Origin: Streptosporangiaceae bacterium
Lineage (GTDB): Bacteria > Actinomycetota > Actinomycetes > Streptosporangiales > Streptosporangiaceae
Direction: 5' to 3'
DNA: 9,602 bases
Assembly: GCA_030045215.1 (NCBI GenBank)
Contig: JASIBJ010000353.1
Coordinates: 1-9,602, forward strand
Position 1 is the first letter of the stretch. The number at the start of each line of letters is the position of its first letter. This document shows positions 1 to 7,565 of the stretch, piece by piece. A model generated the notes under the pieces. That model was not told the DNA's origin and searched no databases. It was given only the letters and a program-made list of their open reading frames with translations. A program made the translations under genes and the position numbers.

Positions 1-3000
1 AGGTCTGCTGCTGCGGTCGGCTCCGCGGCGGGTGCGCAGGGCCAGGTGATGGTGATGGCGGCGACCGCCGTGAGCACCGATGGCGGTGGCCCGGCGGGAA
101 CGTACTCGGCCACCTCGCTCAAGCCGTCGGGCACGTGGACCGCGGGCGGGTCGGACGGGTCGTTCGCCTACTCCTACCCGATCACGGTGCCGCCAGCGGC
201 CTCGAGCCTGACGCCTTCGGTGTCGCTGGACTACGACTCCGGCGAGGTGGACGGCCAGACAGCTTCGACGCAGGTGCAGGCGTCGTGGGCGGGCGACGGC
301 TGGCAGACGCCGCAGTCCTACATCGCGCAGACGTTCATCCCCTGCCAGGACGATCCGGAGGGGTCGGCGGCACCGGAGGCCACGCAGGACGACTGCTACG
401 ACGGGCCGATCCTGACCCTGTCGATAGATGGCGCCTCGTCACCGCTGGTGTGCCCGCAGCCGTTCAGCTACACCTCCGACAGCACCTGCCTGGCCGCTGA
501 TGACGACGGTTCGACCTTCACCCACGTGGTGGACTCCGGCAACGGCAGCGGGACCAAGTTCACCGACTACTGGGTGATGACCGAGCGGGACGGCACGAAG
601 TACTACTTCGGCCTGAACGAGCTGCCCGGCTGGTCCTCGGGTGACCAGGCGACGGACTCGGTGGACACGGTGCCGGTGTTCAGCGCGCACTCGGGGGATC
701 CGTGCTATTCGTCGTCGGGGTTCACGTCTTCGGTCTGCACGATGGCCTACCAGTGGAACCTGGACTACGTCACCGACCTGCACGGCAACGCGATGGCTTA
801 CTACTACGACCAGGCCACGAACGCCTACGCCGAGTACGGCAGCAGCTCCGCGGTGTCGTATACCCGCGACAGTTACCTGGCTCGGATCGCCTACGGGTTC
901 ACCAGCGGGAACGCCTATTCCGGTTCCGCGCCGGACGAGGTCGTGTTCAGCACCGGGGACCGCTGCTTTACCGGCACCTGCGACCCGCTCGACGCCGCGA
1001 CCGCGCCGAACTGGCTGGACGTGCCGTACGCCGACTACTGCGCAGCGGGATCGACGACGTGCACGACGACCGGGCCGACGTTCTGGTCGACGGTGCGGCT
1101 GACCTCGATCACCACCGAGCAGTGGACCGGGTCGGCGTATGTGGCCGTTGACTCGTGGGCGCTGACCGAGTCGTTCCCGCCGACCGGGGACGGGACCAGT
1201 CCGACGCTGTTCCTGGACTCGATCACCCATACCGGGTCGGATACCACCGCGGGCGGTAGCGCAGTGACGCTGCCGAGCGTGAGTTTCATCGGCGAGGACA
1301 TGGGGAACCGGCTGAACCCGGGGAACGAGCCGGCGCTCGACCGCTACCGGATCGAGGAGATCACGACCGAGACCGGAGAGCAGATCCTGGTCTCTTACGA
1401 GCAGGTCGACCCGTGCAGCGCGTCCTCGCCGCCCACGCCGTCAGCCAATACCCAGTCGTGCTTCCCGGTCTACTGGCAGGTGTTTGAGCCGCCGACGCCG
1501 GACTGGTTCATCAAGTACTCGGTGGCGTCGGTGGATGAGGTGGATACCACCGGCGGGTCGCCCGGGATCTACACCTCCTATCAGTACGCCGATCCGGCCT
1601 GGCATTACGACGACAACGAGGTCGTGCAGCCGCAGTACCGGACCTACGGCCAGTGGCGCGGGTTCGAGCAGGTCAAGACCTTCACCGGGACCGGCTCGGA
1701 CGCGCAGACCGAGTCGGAGACCACGTACTACCAGGGCATGTCGGATGACAACGACTCGACTGCGGTGAACCTCACCGACTCCCAGGGCAACTCCCACGCC
1801 GACACTGACCAGCTTGCCGGCGGGGTGCTCGAGCACACCGACTACGACTTCGCCGGGGGTGCGATCCTGGACTCCCAGATCTACTCGTACTGGGTGTCGG
1901 CGGCGGCGGCCACCCGGACCAGGACCGGGCTGCCCGCGCTGACGGCGAACTTCACCGGCCAGGTGGAGGAGTGGACGCGCACCGCCATCACCGACTCCGG
2001 CAGCACCACCTGGCGCGAAACCGAGACCGACACCAGCTACGACGCCACGACTACCGATGCCGACTTCGGGCTGCCGCTGTACGTGTTCGCGCACGGGGAC
2101 CTGTCCCAGACGGCGCAGCAGACGTGCACCACTTACACCTACGCGGCGGCAAACACGTCGGCGAACCTGGTCGGGCTGGTGGCCCAGACCGAGGTCGACG
2201 CCGCGGCCTGCGGCGGGTCCGATCCGGACGGCTCCAGCGCGCCTACCTCGAGCGAGGTCAACGCGCTGACCGCGCCGACCAGCATTTCCCGCCCGGCCGA
2301 CGTGATCTCCGACAGCCGTACGTACTACGACGACCCGCCGGTGCTCAGCGGCGGGGTGGCCGTGCCGTCGAACGCGACCTGGCCGCAAGCCGCACCCGCC
2401 AACGGCGAGCCGTCGGTGGTCCAGCAGGCCAACGGCTACTCCAGCGGCGCGTTCACCTACCAGACCACCTCGGCCACCGTCTACGACTCCTACGGACGTC
2501 CAGTCACCAGCTACGACGGGAACGGCAACGCGACCACTACCGCCTACACGATGACCAACGGAGTAACCACTGCGGAGACCGTCACCAACGCGCTGGGCCA
2601 GGCCACGACCACGACCTACGATCCGCTCCGCGGCCTGCCGCTGACGGTGACCGATCCGAACGGGATCACCACCACCATGGAGTACGACGGGCTAGGCCGC
2701 GTCATCGACGTCTGGGAGTACGGCAGGCCCACCAGCGACCCGGCGAACTACATTTATACCTACGACGTGTCGAACTCGGCGCCCACGCTGGTGATTAGCG
2801 AGCAGCTCAACGACGAGTCCGGCTATGTCACCTCGACCACGCTCTACGACGCGCTGCTGCGGGTGCGCCAGACCCAGGTGCCCACCCCTCAGGGCGGGAT
2901 CCTGGTCTCGGATGACTTCTACGACAGCCGCGGCTGGCTGTCCCAGGTCAACACCAACACCTGGGACTCCAGCGCGAGCCCCGCCGCGGCGTCCTGCCAG

Positions 3001-5949
3001 ACGGTGAGCCCGCCCGACTGCATCATCACGGTTCCTGACAGCCAGGCCCCGGATGAGACAGTTACCGATTTCGACGGGCTGGGCCGACCGGTGCTGGTCA
3101 CCTCCTATGACGACTCCACGGTGAAGTCCACCATCGCCACCGCCTACTACGGCGACCGGGTGACCACGGTGCCGGCCTCCGGCGGCACCCCGACCTCGAC
3201 GGTGACCGACGCGCTGGGCCGCACCACCGAGATCGACCAGTACACCGCCGCGCCCACCGTCACCACCAGCGTGGCCAACGACATCACCACGGTGTCGATC
3301 AGCGGCGGCACCACCCAGGCGACGACGTACTCCTATAACACCACCGGCGAGTTGTCGGACATCTCCTCCGCTGGGGAGAACTGGACCTACAGCTACAACC
3401 TGCTCGGCCAGGTCACCTCCAAGACCGACCCCGATGCCGGCATCAGCACGATGACCTACGACGGCGACGGCAACCTGACCTCGACCACCAACGCCGACGG
3501 GAAGACGGTCAGCTACACCTACGACGCGCTCGGCCGCATGACCGGCGAGTATGACGGCCCGAACTCCAGCTCGCCGCCGATCGCCATCTGGACTTACGAC
3601 AATTCGAACGATGCGGTCGCCGGGATGACCGACCCGATCGGGCAGCTCACCACCGAAACCTCCTACGACAGCGCTGGCAACGCCTACATCCTGCAGCAGA
3701 AGGGGTTCAACGCGTTCGGCGAATCTCTCGGCGAGACCTGGACGATCCCCTCGGCGCAAGGCGAGCTGGCCGGGACCTACGCCCTCACCAACACCTACAC
3801 GGCCACGACCGGGCTGCCGCACACCACTGTCTACCCGGCCTCCGGGAGCCTGCCCACCGAGACCGTCAGCTACGGGTATGTCCCCGGCTTTGACCTGCCC
3901 AACACCGTGGGCGGCCTTGACGGCTACGACCAGGACACCACCTACGACGCGCTGTCGCAGGTGACCCAGCAGGAGATCGGGGCGGTTGCCACTGCCGACC
4001 ACGCCTACGTCACCGACACCTACGACCCGCACACCGGCAACCTGACCGACTCCCAGGTGGCGAACACGTCGGTGTCCGACACTCCCTACGACAACACCTC
4101 CTACGCCTACGACCCGTCCGGCAATATCACCTCCGAGACCGACGTCCAGGACGCTAACCCGGCCACCAGCAGCACCGGCGAGTCCGAGACCCAGTGCTAC
4201 GACTACGACACCCTCGACCAGCTCACCCAGGCCTGGACCGCCACCGACAACTGCGCCGCCAACCCGGCCGGCAACGACGGCGCCACCGTCGGCGACGGCA
4301 TCACCGGGTCGGCGTACTGGACCAGCTGGTCGTTCAACCCCGACGGGGAGCCGGCCACCCAGACCCAGTACTCGCTGACCGGCGGGCAGAACACCGTAAC
4401 CAGTTACGCCTACAGCAGCACCCAGCCCAACGCCATGACCTCGGCTACCACCACCGGGCCATCCGGCACGAGCACCAACAGCTACGGCCACGACGCGGAC
4501 GGCAACACCACCACGCGCGACCTGCCATCCGGAAACCAGTCCCTGACCTGGAACCCCGGCGGTTCCCTGGCCTCCGACACCACGACAGCCGGGGCAACCA
4601 GTTACGTCTATGACGCCGATGGCAACGTGCTGCTGCAGGAAGACCCCAGCCAGGTCACCCTGTACATCTTCGGCGAGCAGATCGTGCTGCACGCCAGCCC
4701 CGGCTCGACCACCGGCACGATCACCGGGACCCGATTCATCTCGCTGCCCGGCGGCGGGCAGGTCGTCCGTACCGGCGGCGGCATCAACTACTACTTCGTG
4801 CTCACCAACCAGCAGGGCACCGCCGTCATCACCCTCAACCATGACGCCCAGGACCCGCTCTGGCAGCAGTACACCCCCTACGGCGCCCCCCGCGGTACCG
4901 CGCCGTCAAGCTGGCCCGACACCAACGGCCTCCTCAACGACCCCACCGACGGCGATACCGGCCTGACCATCATCGGCGCCCGCCAGTACGACCCGACCAT
5001 CGGCATGTTCATCTCCCTGGATCCACTCCTAGAGACAACCAGCCCCCAGCTGCTCAACGGCTACACCTACGCCGCCGATAACCCGGTCACCGACGAAGAC
5101 CCCAGCGGCCTCATGCTGGAAGGCTCAGGGGGTGCCCCGTGCACGTCCACAACACCGGGCTGCCCCGGCTACCAAGCCCCGCCAAGCCAGGGCTCCGGCA
5201 GCAGCGGCGGCAACCTGGACGTATGCGCCATCAACATCAGTGCCTGCGAAAGCTCGTATGTCAACGGAGACACCGGGCTCATCGAGAACGACAGGGGCGG
5301 CAGCAGCGCACCGGCACCGACCGCCTCTGAAAACACAGGCTCCTGCGCCCCGGAGATCGCGTGCGACCCGTCTCAGCAGTTCGGAATGTCAAGCATCGCC
5401 CGCCCAAGCGCATCGAACCCGATCGGCGATATCGCGAACTGGTGGGGCAGCCTTGAGCACGTGGGGGAAGAGCACGCGAATACTGGTAGCAGCGGCTTGT
5501 GCGTCAGCGCTTTGGCGACTCTGGTCCGAGGCCTGGAAACGTTCGACTGCATTGTCATCTCTTACAACAAAAAGACGGGGATCATGGAGATCGGCTCCAC
5601 GGAGACGGGCGGCTCGGTCCACGGCACACCCGGCATCGGACTCCTTTTCGGGCCGGAGTATTCGAACGCGCCAGTCATCCCAGATTTTCGTGGCGAGTTC
5701 TCTGTTCGCGGGGGAAGCGCCACCGTAGGCCCTGTTTCGGGCGGAGTCGACTATTCCGTGGGATACGCTCCCAACGGCAGTCGGATCTACGAGCTGTTCG
5801 GGGGCGTCGGACCACCCTCGCTCGTTCCGCCTTTCCTGGACCTCGGCGGTGAAATCCACGAAGGATATACATATACCTACACGCAGACCTGGGCCAGCTT
5901 CCGGGTTCCGTCATGGCTCTATGGCCTATACGGCCTCGCCAGTTTCTAG
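1..5949 (+). CDS. Large secreted-type RHS/YD-repeat protein with SpvB-like N-terminal segment (5' partial)
   Basis: The frame is open from base 1 to the TAG at 5947–5949. A GTG at 46 gives 1,967 residues, but no stop or clear ribosome site precedes it and relatives carry longer N-termini, so the true start is probably left of the window. Numbering from GTG 46: residues about 28–85 match the SpvB/TcaC-type start of actinobacterial Rhs proteins (PSGTW, YSYPITVPP, VSLDYDSGEVDG, GDGW). Residues about 815–1540 carry at least twelve YD motifs such as EYDGLGR, TYDALGR and TYDGDGN. The conserved core follows (GARQYDP, MFISLDP, GYTYAADNP, DPSGL ending at 1689), then a 278-residue tail. Known family members fold into a β-cage around a C-terminal domain that is often a toxin. 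The 26 cysteines fall in local pairs and only 11 lysines occur, which suggests an extracytoplasmic protein. The family call is secure; the cargo function is unknown. Confidence 0.95.
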   Translation, partial: RSAAAVGSAAGAQGQVMVMAATAVSTDGGGPAGTYSATSLKPSGTWTAGGSDGSFAYSYPITVPPAASSLTPSVSLDYDSGEVDGQTASTQVQASWAGDGWQTPQSYIAQTFIPCQDDPEGSAAPEATQDDCYDGPILTLSIDGASSPLVCPQPFSYTSDSTCLAADDDGSTFTHVVDSGNGSGTKFTDYWVMTERDGTKYYFGLNELPGWSSGDQATDSVDTVPVFSAHSGDPCYSSSGFTSSVCTMAYQWNLDYVTDLHGNAMAYYYDQATNAYAEYGSSSAVSYTRDSYLARIAYGFTSGNAYSGSAPDEVVFSTGDRCFTGTCDPLDAATAPNWLDVPYADYCAAGSTTCTTTGPTFWSTVRLTSITTEQWTGSAYVAVDSWALTESFPPTGDGTSPTLFLDSITHTGSDTTAGGSAVTLPSVSFIGEDMGNRLNPGNEPALDRYRIEEITTETGEQILVSYEQVDPCSASSPPTPSANTQSCFPVYWQVFEPPTPDWFIKYSVASVDEVDTTGGSPGIYTSYQYADPAWHYDDNEVVQPQYRTYGQWRGFEQVKTFTGTGSDAQTESETTYYQGMSDDNDSTAVNLTDSQGNSHADTDQLAGGVLEHTDYDFAGGAILDSQIYSYWVSAAAATRTRTGLPALTANFTGQVEEWTRTAITDSGSTTWRETETDTSYDATTTDADFGLPLYVFAHGDLSQTAQQTCTTYTYAAANTSANLVGLVAQTEVDAAACGGSDPDGSSAPTSSEVNALTAPTSISRPADVISDSRTYYDDPPVLSGGVAVPSNATWPQAAPANGEPSVVQQANGYSSGAFTYQTTSATVYDSYGRPVTSYDGNGNATTTAYTMTNGVTTAETVTNALGQATTTTYDPLRGLPLTVTDPNGITTTMEYDGLGRVIDVWEYGRPTSDPANYIYTYDVSNSAPTLVISEQLNDESGYVTSTTLYDALLRVRQTQVPTPQGGILVSDDFYDSRGWLSQVNTNTWDSSASPAAASCQTVSPPDCIITVPDSQAPDETVTDFDGLGRPVLVTSYDDSTVKSTIATAYYGDRVTTVPASGGTPTSTVTDALGRTTEIDQYTAAPTVTTSVANDITTVSISGGTTQATTYSYNTTGELSDISSAGENWTYSYNLLGQVTSKTDPDAGISTMTYDGDGNLTSTTNADGKTVSYTYDALGRMTGEYDGPNSSSPPIAIWTYDNSNDAVAGMTDPIGQLTTETSYDSAGNAYILQQKGFNAFGESLGETWTIPSAQGELAGTYALTNTYTATTGLPHTTVYPASGSLPTETVSYGYVPGFDLPNTVGGLDGYDQDTTYDALSQVTQQEIGAVATADHAYVTDTYDPHTGNLTDSQVANTSVSDTPYDNTSYAYDPSGNITSETDVQDANPATSSTGESETQCYDYDTLDQLTQAWTATDNCAANPAGNDGATVGDGITGSAYWTSWSFNPDGEPATQTQYSLTGGQNTVTSYAYSSTQPNAMTSATTTGPSGTSTNSYGHDADGNTTTRDLPSGNQSLTWNPGGSLASDTTTAGATSYVYDADGNVLLQEDPSQVTLYIFGEQIVLHASPGSTTGTITGTRFISLPGGGQVVRTGGGINYYFVLTNQQGTAVITLNHDAQDPLWQQYTPYGAPRGTAPSSWPDTNGLLNDPTDGDTGLTIIGARQYDPTIGMFISLDPLLETTSPQLLNGYTYAADNPVTDEDPSGLMLEGSGGAPCTSTTPGCPGYQAPPSQGSGSSGGNLDVCAINISACESSYVNGDTGLIENDRGGSSAPAPTASENTGSCAPEIACDPSQQFGMSSIARPSASNPIGDIANWWGSLEHVGEEHANTGSSGLCVSALATLVRGLETFDCIVISYNKKTGIMEIGSTETGGSVHGTPGIGLLFGPEYSNAPVIPDFRGEFSVRGGSATVGPVSGGVDYSVGYAPNGSRIYELFGGVGPPSLVPPFLDLGGEIHEGYTYTYTQTWASFRVPSWLYGLYGLASF
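130..315 (+). other. SpvB/TcaC-like N-terminal segment of the RHS protein
   Basis: Residues about 29–90 of the RHS protein contain the run GTWTAGG, FAYSYPITVPP, LTPSVSLDYDSGEVDG and ASWAGDGW. This order (Gly-rich lead, YSYPI, VPP, a Ser-rich L-Y-S strand, VDGxT, then a GDGW turn) is typical of the segment that opens SpvB-like and many actinobacterial Rhs proteins and probably begins the β-propeller or shell. It is followed by a second family hallmark, RDGTKYYFG, near residues 180–190. Its presence this close to the left edge implies that only signal and lead regions are missing upstream. Assignment is by pattern recall, not by a profile search. Confidence 0.7.
2485..4660 (+). repeat. YD-repeat region of the RHS protein
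   Basis: The translated sequence contains a degenerate series of YD motifs: VYDSYGRPV, SYDGNGN, EYDGLGRV, LYDALLRV, FYDSRGW, DFDGLGRPV, TDALGRTTE, TYDGDGNL, TYDALGRM, SYDSAGN, TYDALSQ, TYDPHTGNL, AYDPSGNI and VYDADGNVL. Each unit is roughly 20 residues where intact, but longer insertions interrupt the series. At DNA level the 11-mer TACGACGCGCT recurs at 2845, 3520 and 3943, all in the same frame, which reflects shared codon choice for Tyr-Asp-Ala-Leu. In known Rhs/Tc structures such repeats form the strands of a spiralling β-cage. The boundaries given are approximate. Confidence 0.85.
4975..5112 (+). other. Conserved Rhs core C-terminus with DPxGL-type autoprocessing motif
   Basis: Residues about 1644–1689 read GARQYDP, then IGMFISLDPL, then NGYTYAADNP and finally DEDPSGL. 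This is the hallmark Rhs-associated core end, which in most members has the form GARxYDP…GRFxSxDP…YxYxxNNP…DPxGL. In characterised Rhs proteins an aspartyl protease-like centre here cuts just after the final Leu and leaves the C-terminal domain inside the cage. Both key aspartate contexts (LDP and EDPSGL) are intact, so cleavage after Leu1689 (base 5112) is expected. That cleavage is inferred from the family, not seen directly. Confidence 0.85.
5113..5946 (+). other. Variable C-terminal tail (tip) of the RHS protein, function unrecognised
   Basis: Residues 1690–1967 lie after the DPSGL motif. The first hundred or so are a Ser/Gly/Pro-rich linker with three close cysteine pairs (CTSTTPGC, CAINISAC, CAPEIAC). 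A middle segment follows (WWGSLEHVGEEH, LCVSALATLVRGLETFDC, SYNKKTGIMEIG), then a glycine-rich stretch of alternating β-like strands (VRGGSATVGPVSGGVDY, YELFGGVGPP, GGEIHEGYTYTYTQTW) and an aromatic end. I see no recognisable nuclease, deaminase, ADP-ribosyltransferase or protease motif. G+C drops: bases 5521–5580 and 5821–5880 each have 31 of 60 G+C, against 41 of 60 at 4921–4980. This fits an exchangeable Rhs tip. It could be a toxin of unknown type or a non-toxic β-barrel-like domain. Confidence 0.7.
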
Positions 5950-5971
5950 GGCTAGCGCTGCTCGCGAGCCC
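5949..5971 (+). terminator. Hairpin overlapping the RHS stop codon
   Basis: Arms GGGCT (5949–5953) and AGCCC (5967–5971) pair perfectly. Across one A·G mismatch on the inside, GCG (5955–5957) pairs with CGC (5963–5965) around a five-base CTGCT loop. The structure begins on the last base of the RHS stop codon. There is no T-run after it, which is usual for high-GC actinobacteria. It may terminate or protect the 3' end of the RHS transcript, alone or with the stronger hairpin 23 bases downstream. Confidence 0.45.
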
Positions 5972-5993
5972 ACCCGAGGTAGCAGGCACGCCC

Positions 5994-6029
5994 CGGTCTG
6001 ATCGGCAGTTCACTCCGCCGGTCAGATCG
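5994..6029. terminator. Probable bidirectional terminator between convergent genes
   Basis: A 13-base stem is formed by 5994–6006 (CGGTCTGATCGGC) and 6017–6029 (GCCGGTCAGATCG), with eleven Watson-Crick pairs and two G·U pairs when read on the + strand, and a ten-base loop. It sits between the ends of two convergent genes, 45 bases after the RHS stop and 18 bases beyond the stop of the leftward regulator. Neither side has a T-run. Position and stem length make transcription termination from either side the simplest reading. On the opposite strand the two wobble positions become A·C mismatches, so the hairpin should act better on RHS transcripts than on the leftward ones. Confidence 0.6.
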
Positions 6030-6046
6030 CTGGCGCGCCGGATAGG

Positions 6047-7465
6047 TCAGGGCCGGGCGTGACCGGCACGGCCATTGGAACGCGGCACCTTCAGCCCAAG
6101 CTCGGCGTCGGCCGCGGCGGCACGCTCAGCCGCGTAGCTCCGGACGAAGGCCGACAGCGCGAACTGGTCCGCGGGACTGTCCTCGGTAAGCAGGCTGGAC
6201 CGCACTAGCTCGCGCAGCAGGGCTCGCGCCTGGCCGACCGGGACGCCGGCCAGGCTGGCCGCCGCGCCAGCCGTGAATCCCGGGCCGGATAGCAGGGCGA
6301 GCAGGCCGAGCATCCTGGCGGCCGGGTCGGTCAGTTGCCGGTAGGAGCCCGTCAGCAATGCCCGCAGGCTGGTGGCCGGCTCGCCGGTCTCGACCGCGTC
6401 CAGCCTGCGATCACCATCCCGCAGGTCGGCGACGAGATCCCGGAGAGTCAAGCTCGGGTTAGCGGCGGCGCGCGTCGCGAGCGCGGCCAGTGCCAGTGGC
6501 AGCCGTGCTGACAAGCTGATCAGTTCCCCGGCTGCCTGCGGCTCGCCCACCAGGCGCTGGGTCCCGAGCCTGCGGGTGAGTAACTCCAGCGCTTCCGCCT
6601 GGCTGAGGACGTCGAGGAACAGCGGGCGTGCGCCCTCAGCGACAACGAGGCCGGTGAGCTGGTTCCGGCTGGTCACCATCACCGTGCAGGCGGGGTTCCC
6701 AGGCAGCAGCGGACGCACCTGGTCCGGGTCCTGCGCATTGTCGAGCACGATCAGCACCCGCAGGCCAGCCAGCAAACTGCGGTACAGCCCGGCCGCGGCG
6801 GGCGCTGCCTGCGGGATCCTCGCCGAAGACAGGCCCAGCGCGTGCAGGAAGCCGGCGATCACATCGGCGGGCGCCACCGGGTCGGCGGACGGGTCGAAGC
6901 CGCGCAGGTCCGCATACAGCTGCCCGTCCGGGAAGCGGTCGGTGACCCGGTGCGCCCAGTGCACGGCCAGCGCGGTCTTCCCGACGCCGGCGGTGCCGGC
7001 GATCGCCAGGATCACCGTCTCCCCCGCTCGGTCTCGTCGTGCCAGCGCGCCGCTGAGCACCCGCAGCTCGCCCGTGCGGCCGACGAAATCCGCCGACGAT
7101 GGCGGCAGCTGCCGCGGCACGCTGCCCCGCCCGCTCCCGGGCTCTCGCAGCGACGCTAGTAAGTTCGGGCCGGCAACGGCGCTGGAAGCGCCCTGGCCCG
7201 CGGTGAAGAAGATGGCGGCGACCGCAGAGCGCGCGGCGGCCATCTCCAGTTGCTCGCGATCCTGGCTCTGCAGTGCGAGCGCGTCGGCGAGCCGGCGCAC
7301 CGAGTGCCGGAACGGCCGCGCCGTCCGCCCGCGCTCCATGTCCGCGATCGCGCGGATGCTCACCCCGGAGCGCTGCGCCAGATCCTCCTGGGTCAGACCG
7401 GACGCCGACCGGTACTCGCGCAGCAGCGTCCCGAACCTGCCGTGTACTTCAGCGTCCTGTGTCAA
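6047..7465 (-). CDS. XRE-family helix-turn-helix protein fused to NB-ARC (STAND-type) ATPase, short form
   Basis: This 472-residue cytoplasmic regulator starts at a TTG (7465). That is the first start codon after an in-frame stop a few codons upstream; no ATG or GTG lies before the DNA-binding domain, and no strong ribosome site is visible. Residues 8–66 form an XRE helix-turn-helix (FGTLLREYR, LTQEDLAQRSGVSIRAIADM, ERGR). Residues about 126–445 are an NB-ARC module: FVGR start, Walker A GTAGVGKT (157–164), Walker B LIVLD (238–242), VTSR (264–267), RLPLAL (321–326) and a winged-helix part near 365–445. The usual His-Asp motif is replaced by Ser438-Ala439, and the protein ends about 28 residues after YAAE with no TPR or other sensor repeats. 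TTA codons occur at residues 102 and 295. It is likely an ATP-dependent transcription regulator, perhaps of its divergent neighbour. Ligand and targets are unknown. Confidence 0.9.
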   Translation of the reverse strand: MTQDAEVHGRFGTLLREYRSASGLTQEDLAQRSGVSIRAIADMERGRTARPFRHSVRRLADALALQSQDREQLEMAAARSAVAAIFFTAGQGASSAVAGPNLLASLREPGSGRGSVPRQLPPSSADFVGRTGELRVLSGALARRDRAGETVILAIAGTAGVGKTALAVHWAHRVTDRFPDGQLYADLRGFDPSADPVAPADVIAGFLHALGLSSARIPQAAPAAAGLYRSLLAGLRVLIVLDNAQDPDQVRPLLPGNPACTVMVTSRNQLTGLVVAEGARPLFLDVLSQAEALELLTRRLGTQRLVGEPQAAGELISLSARLPLALAALATRAAANPSLTLRDLVADLRDGDRRLDAVETGEPATSLRALLTGSYRQLTDPAARMLGLLALLSGPGFTAGAAASLAGVPVGQARALLRELVRSSLLTEDSPADQFALSAFVRSYAAERAAAADAELGLKVPRSNGRAGHARP

Positions 7466-7516
7466 TCGCCTGGTCCAGCTCCAGCCTGATCAAACCGATG
7501 ACAGTGCCTCATTACC

Positions 7517-7544
7517 GCCAGCCATTCCGCCACTTGTGGCTGGC
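7517..7544. promoter_or_regulatory. Perfect 8-bp inverted repeat with nested palindrome (operator candidate)
   Basis: GCCAGCCA (7517–7524) and TGGCTGGC (7537–7544) are exact reverse complements 12 bases apart. A second dyad sits partly inside: GCCAC (7529–7533), TT, GTGGC (7536–7540). The two dyads share the right-hand bases 7537–7540, so they could be two overlapping sites or alternative structures. The element lies 52–79 bases upstream of the leftward TTG start and about 106 bases upstream of the rightward ATG, a sensible place for a dimeric repressor such as the XRE protein. It could instead be an RNA hairpin in a 5' leader. Confidence 0.5.
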
Positions 7545-7556
7545 ACGAAGTGTGCC
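7542..7556. promoter_or_regulatory. Palindrome GGCAC-N5-GTGCC (operator candidate)
   Basis: GGCAC (7542–7546) and GTGCC (7552–7556) are exact reverse complements around GAAGT. This 15-base element overlaps the last three bases of the preceding 8-bp inverted repeat, giving a continuous array of dyads from 7517 to 7556. Five-base arms alone are weak evidence in a GC-rich sequence. The clustering with neighbouring dyads inside a divergent promoter region is what makes it worth recording. Confidence 0.35.
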
Positions 7557-7565
7557 CTGTTTGCC

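Noticed and set aside
439..1301. Minus-strand frames of 263 and 88 codons opposite the Rhs N-terminal region
   Set aside because: Arg/Gly-rich translation with no motif, and opposed to a clear SpvB/Rhs coding frame.
2692..4842. A 716-codon open frame on the minus strand opposite the Rhs gene
   Set aside because: Its translation is Gly/Val/Arg-rich with no recognisable motifs and mirrors the Rhs frame. Long antisense frames are expected in high-GC coding sequence, and the + strand Rhs frame has clear conserved motifs.
5675..6046. Possible continuation of the leftward NB-ARC protein (lost TPR repeats after a frameshift)
   Set aside because: The minus-strand frames beyond the TGA at 6047–6049 show no TPR-like sequence and lie opposite the Rhs C-terminus, so a recent frameshift is not supported.
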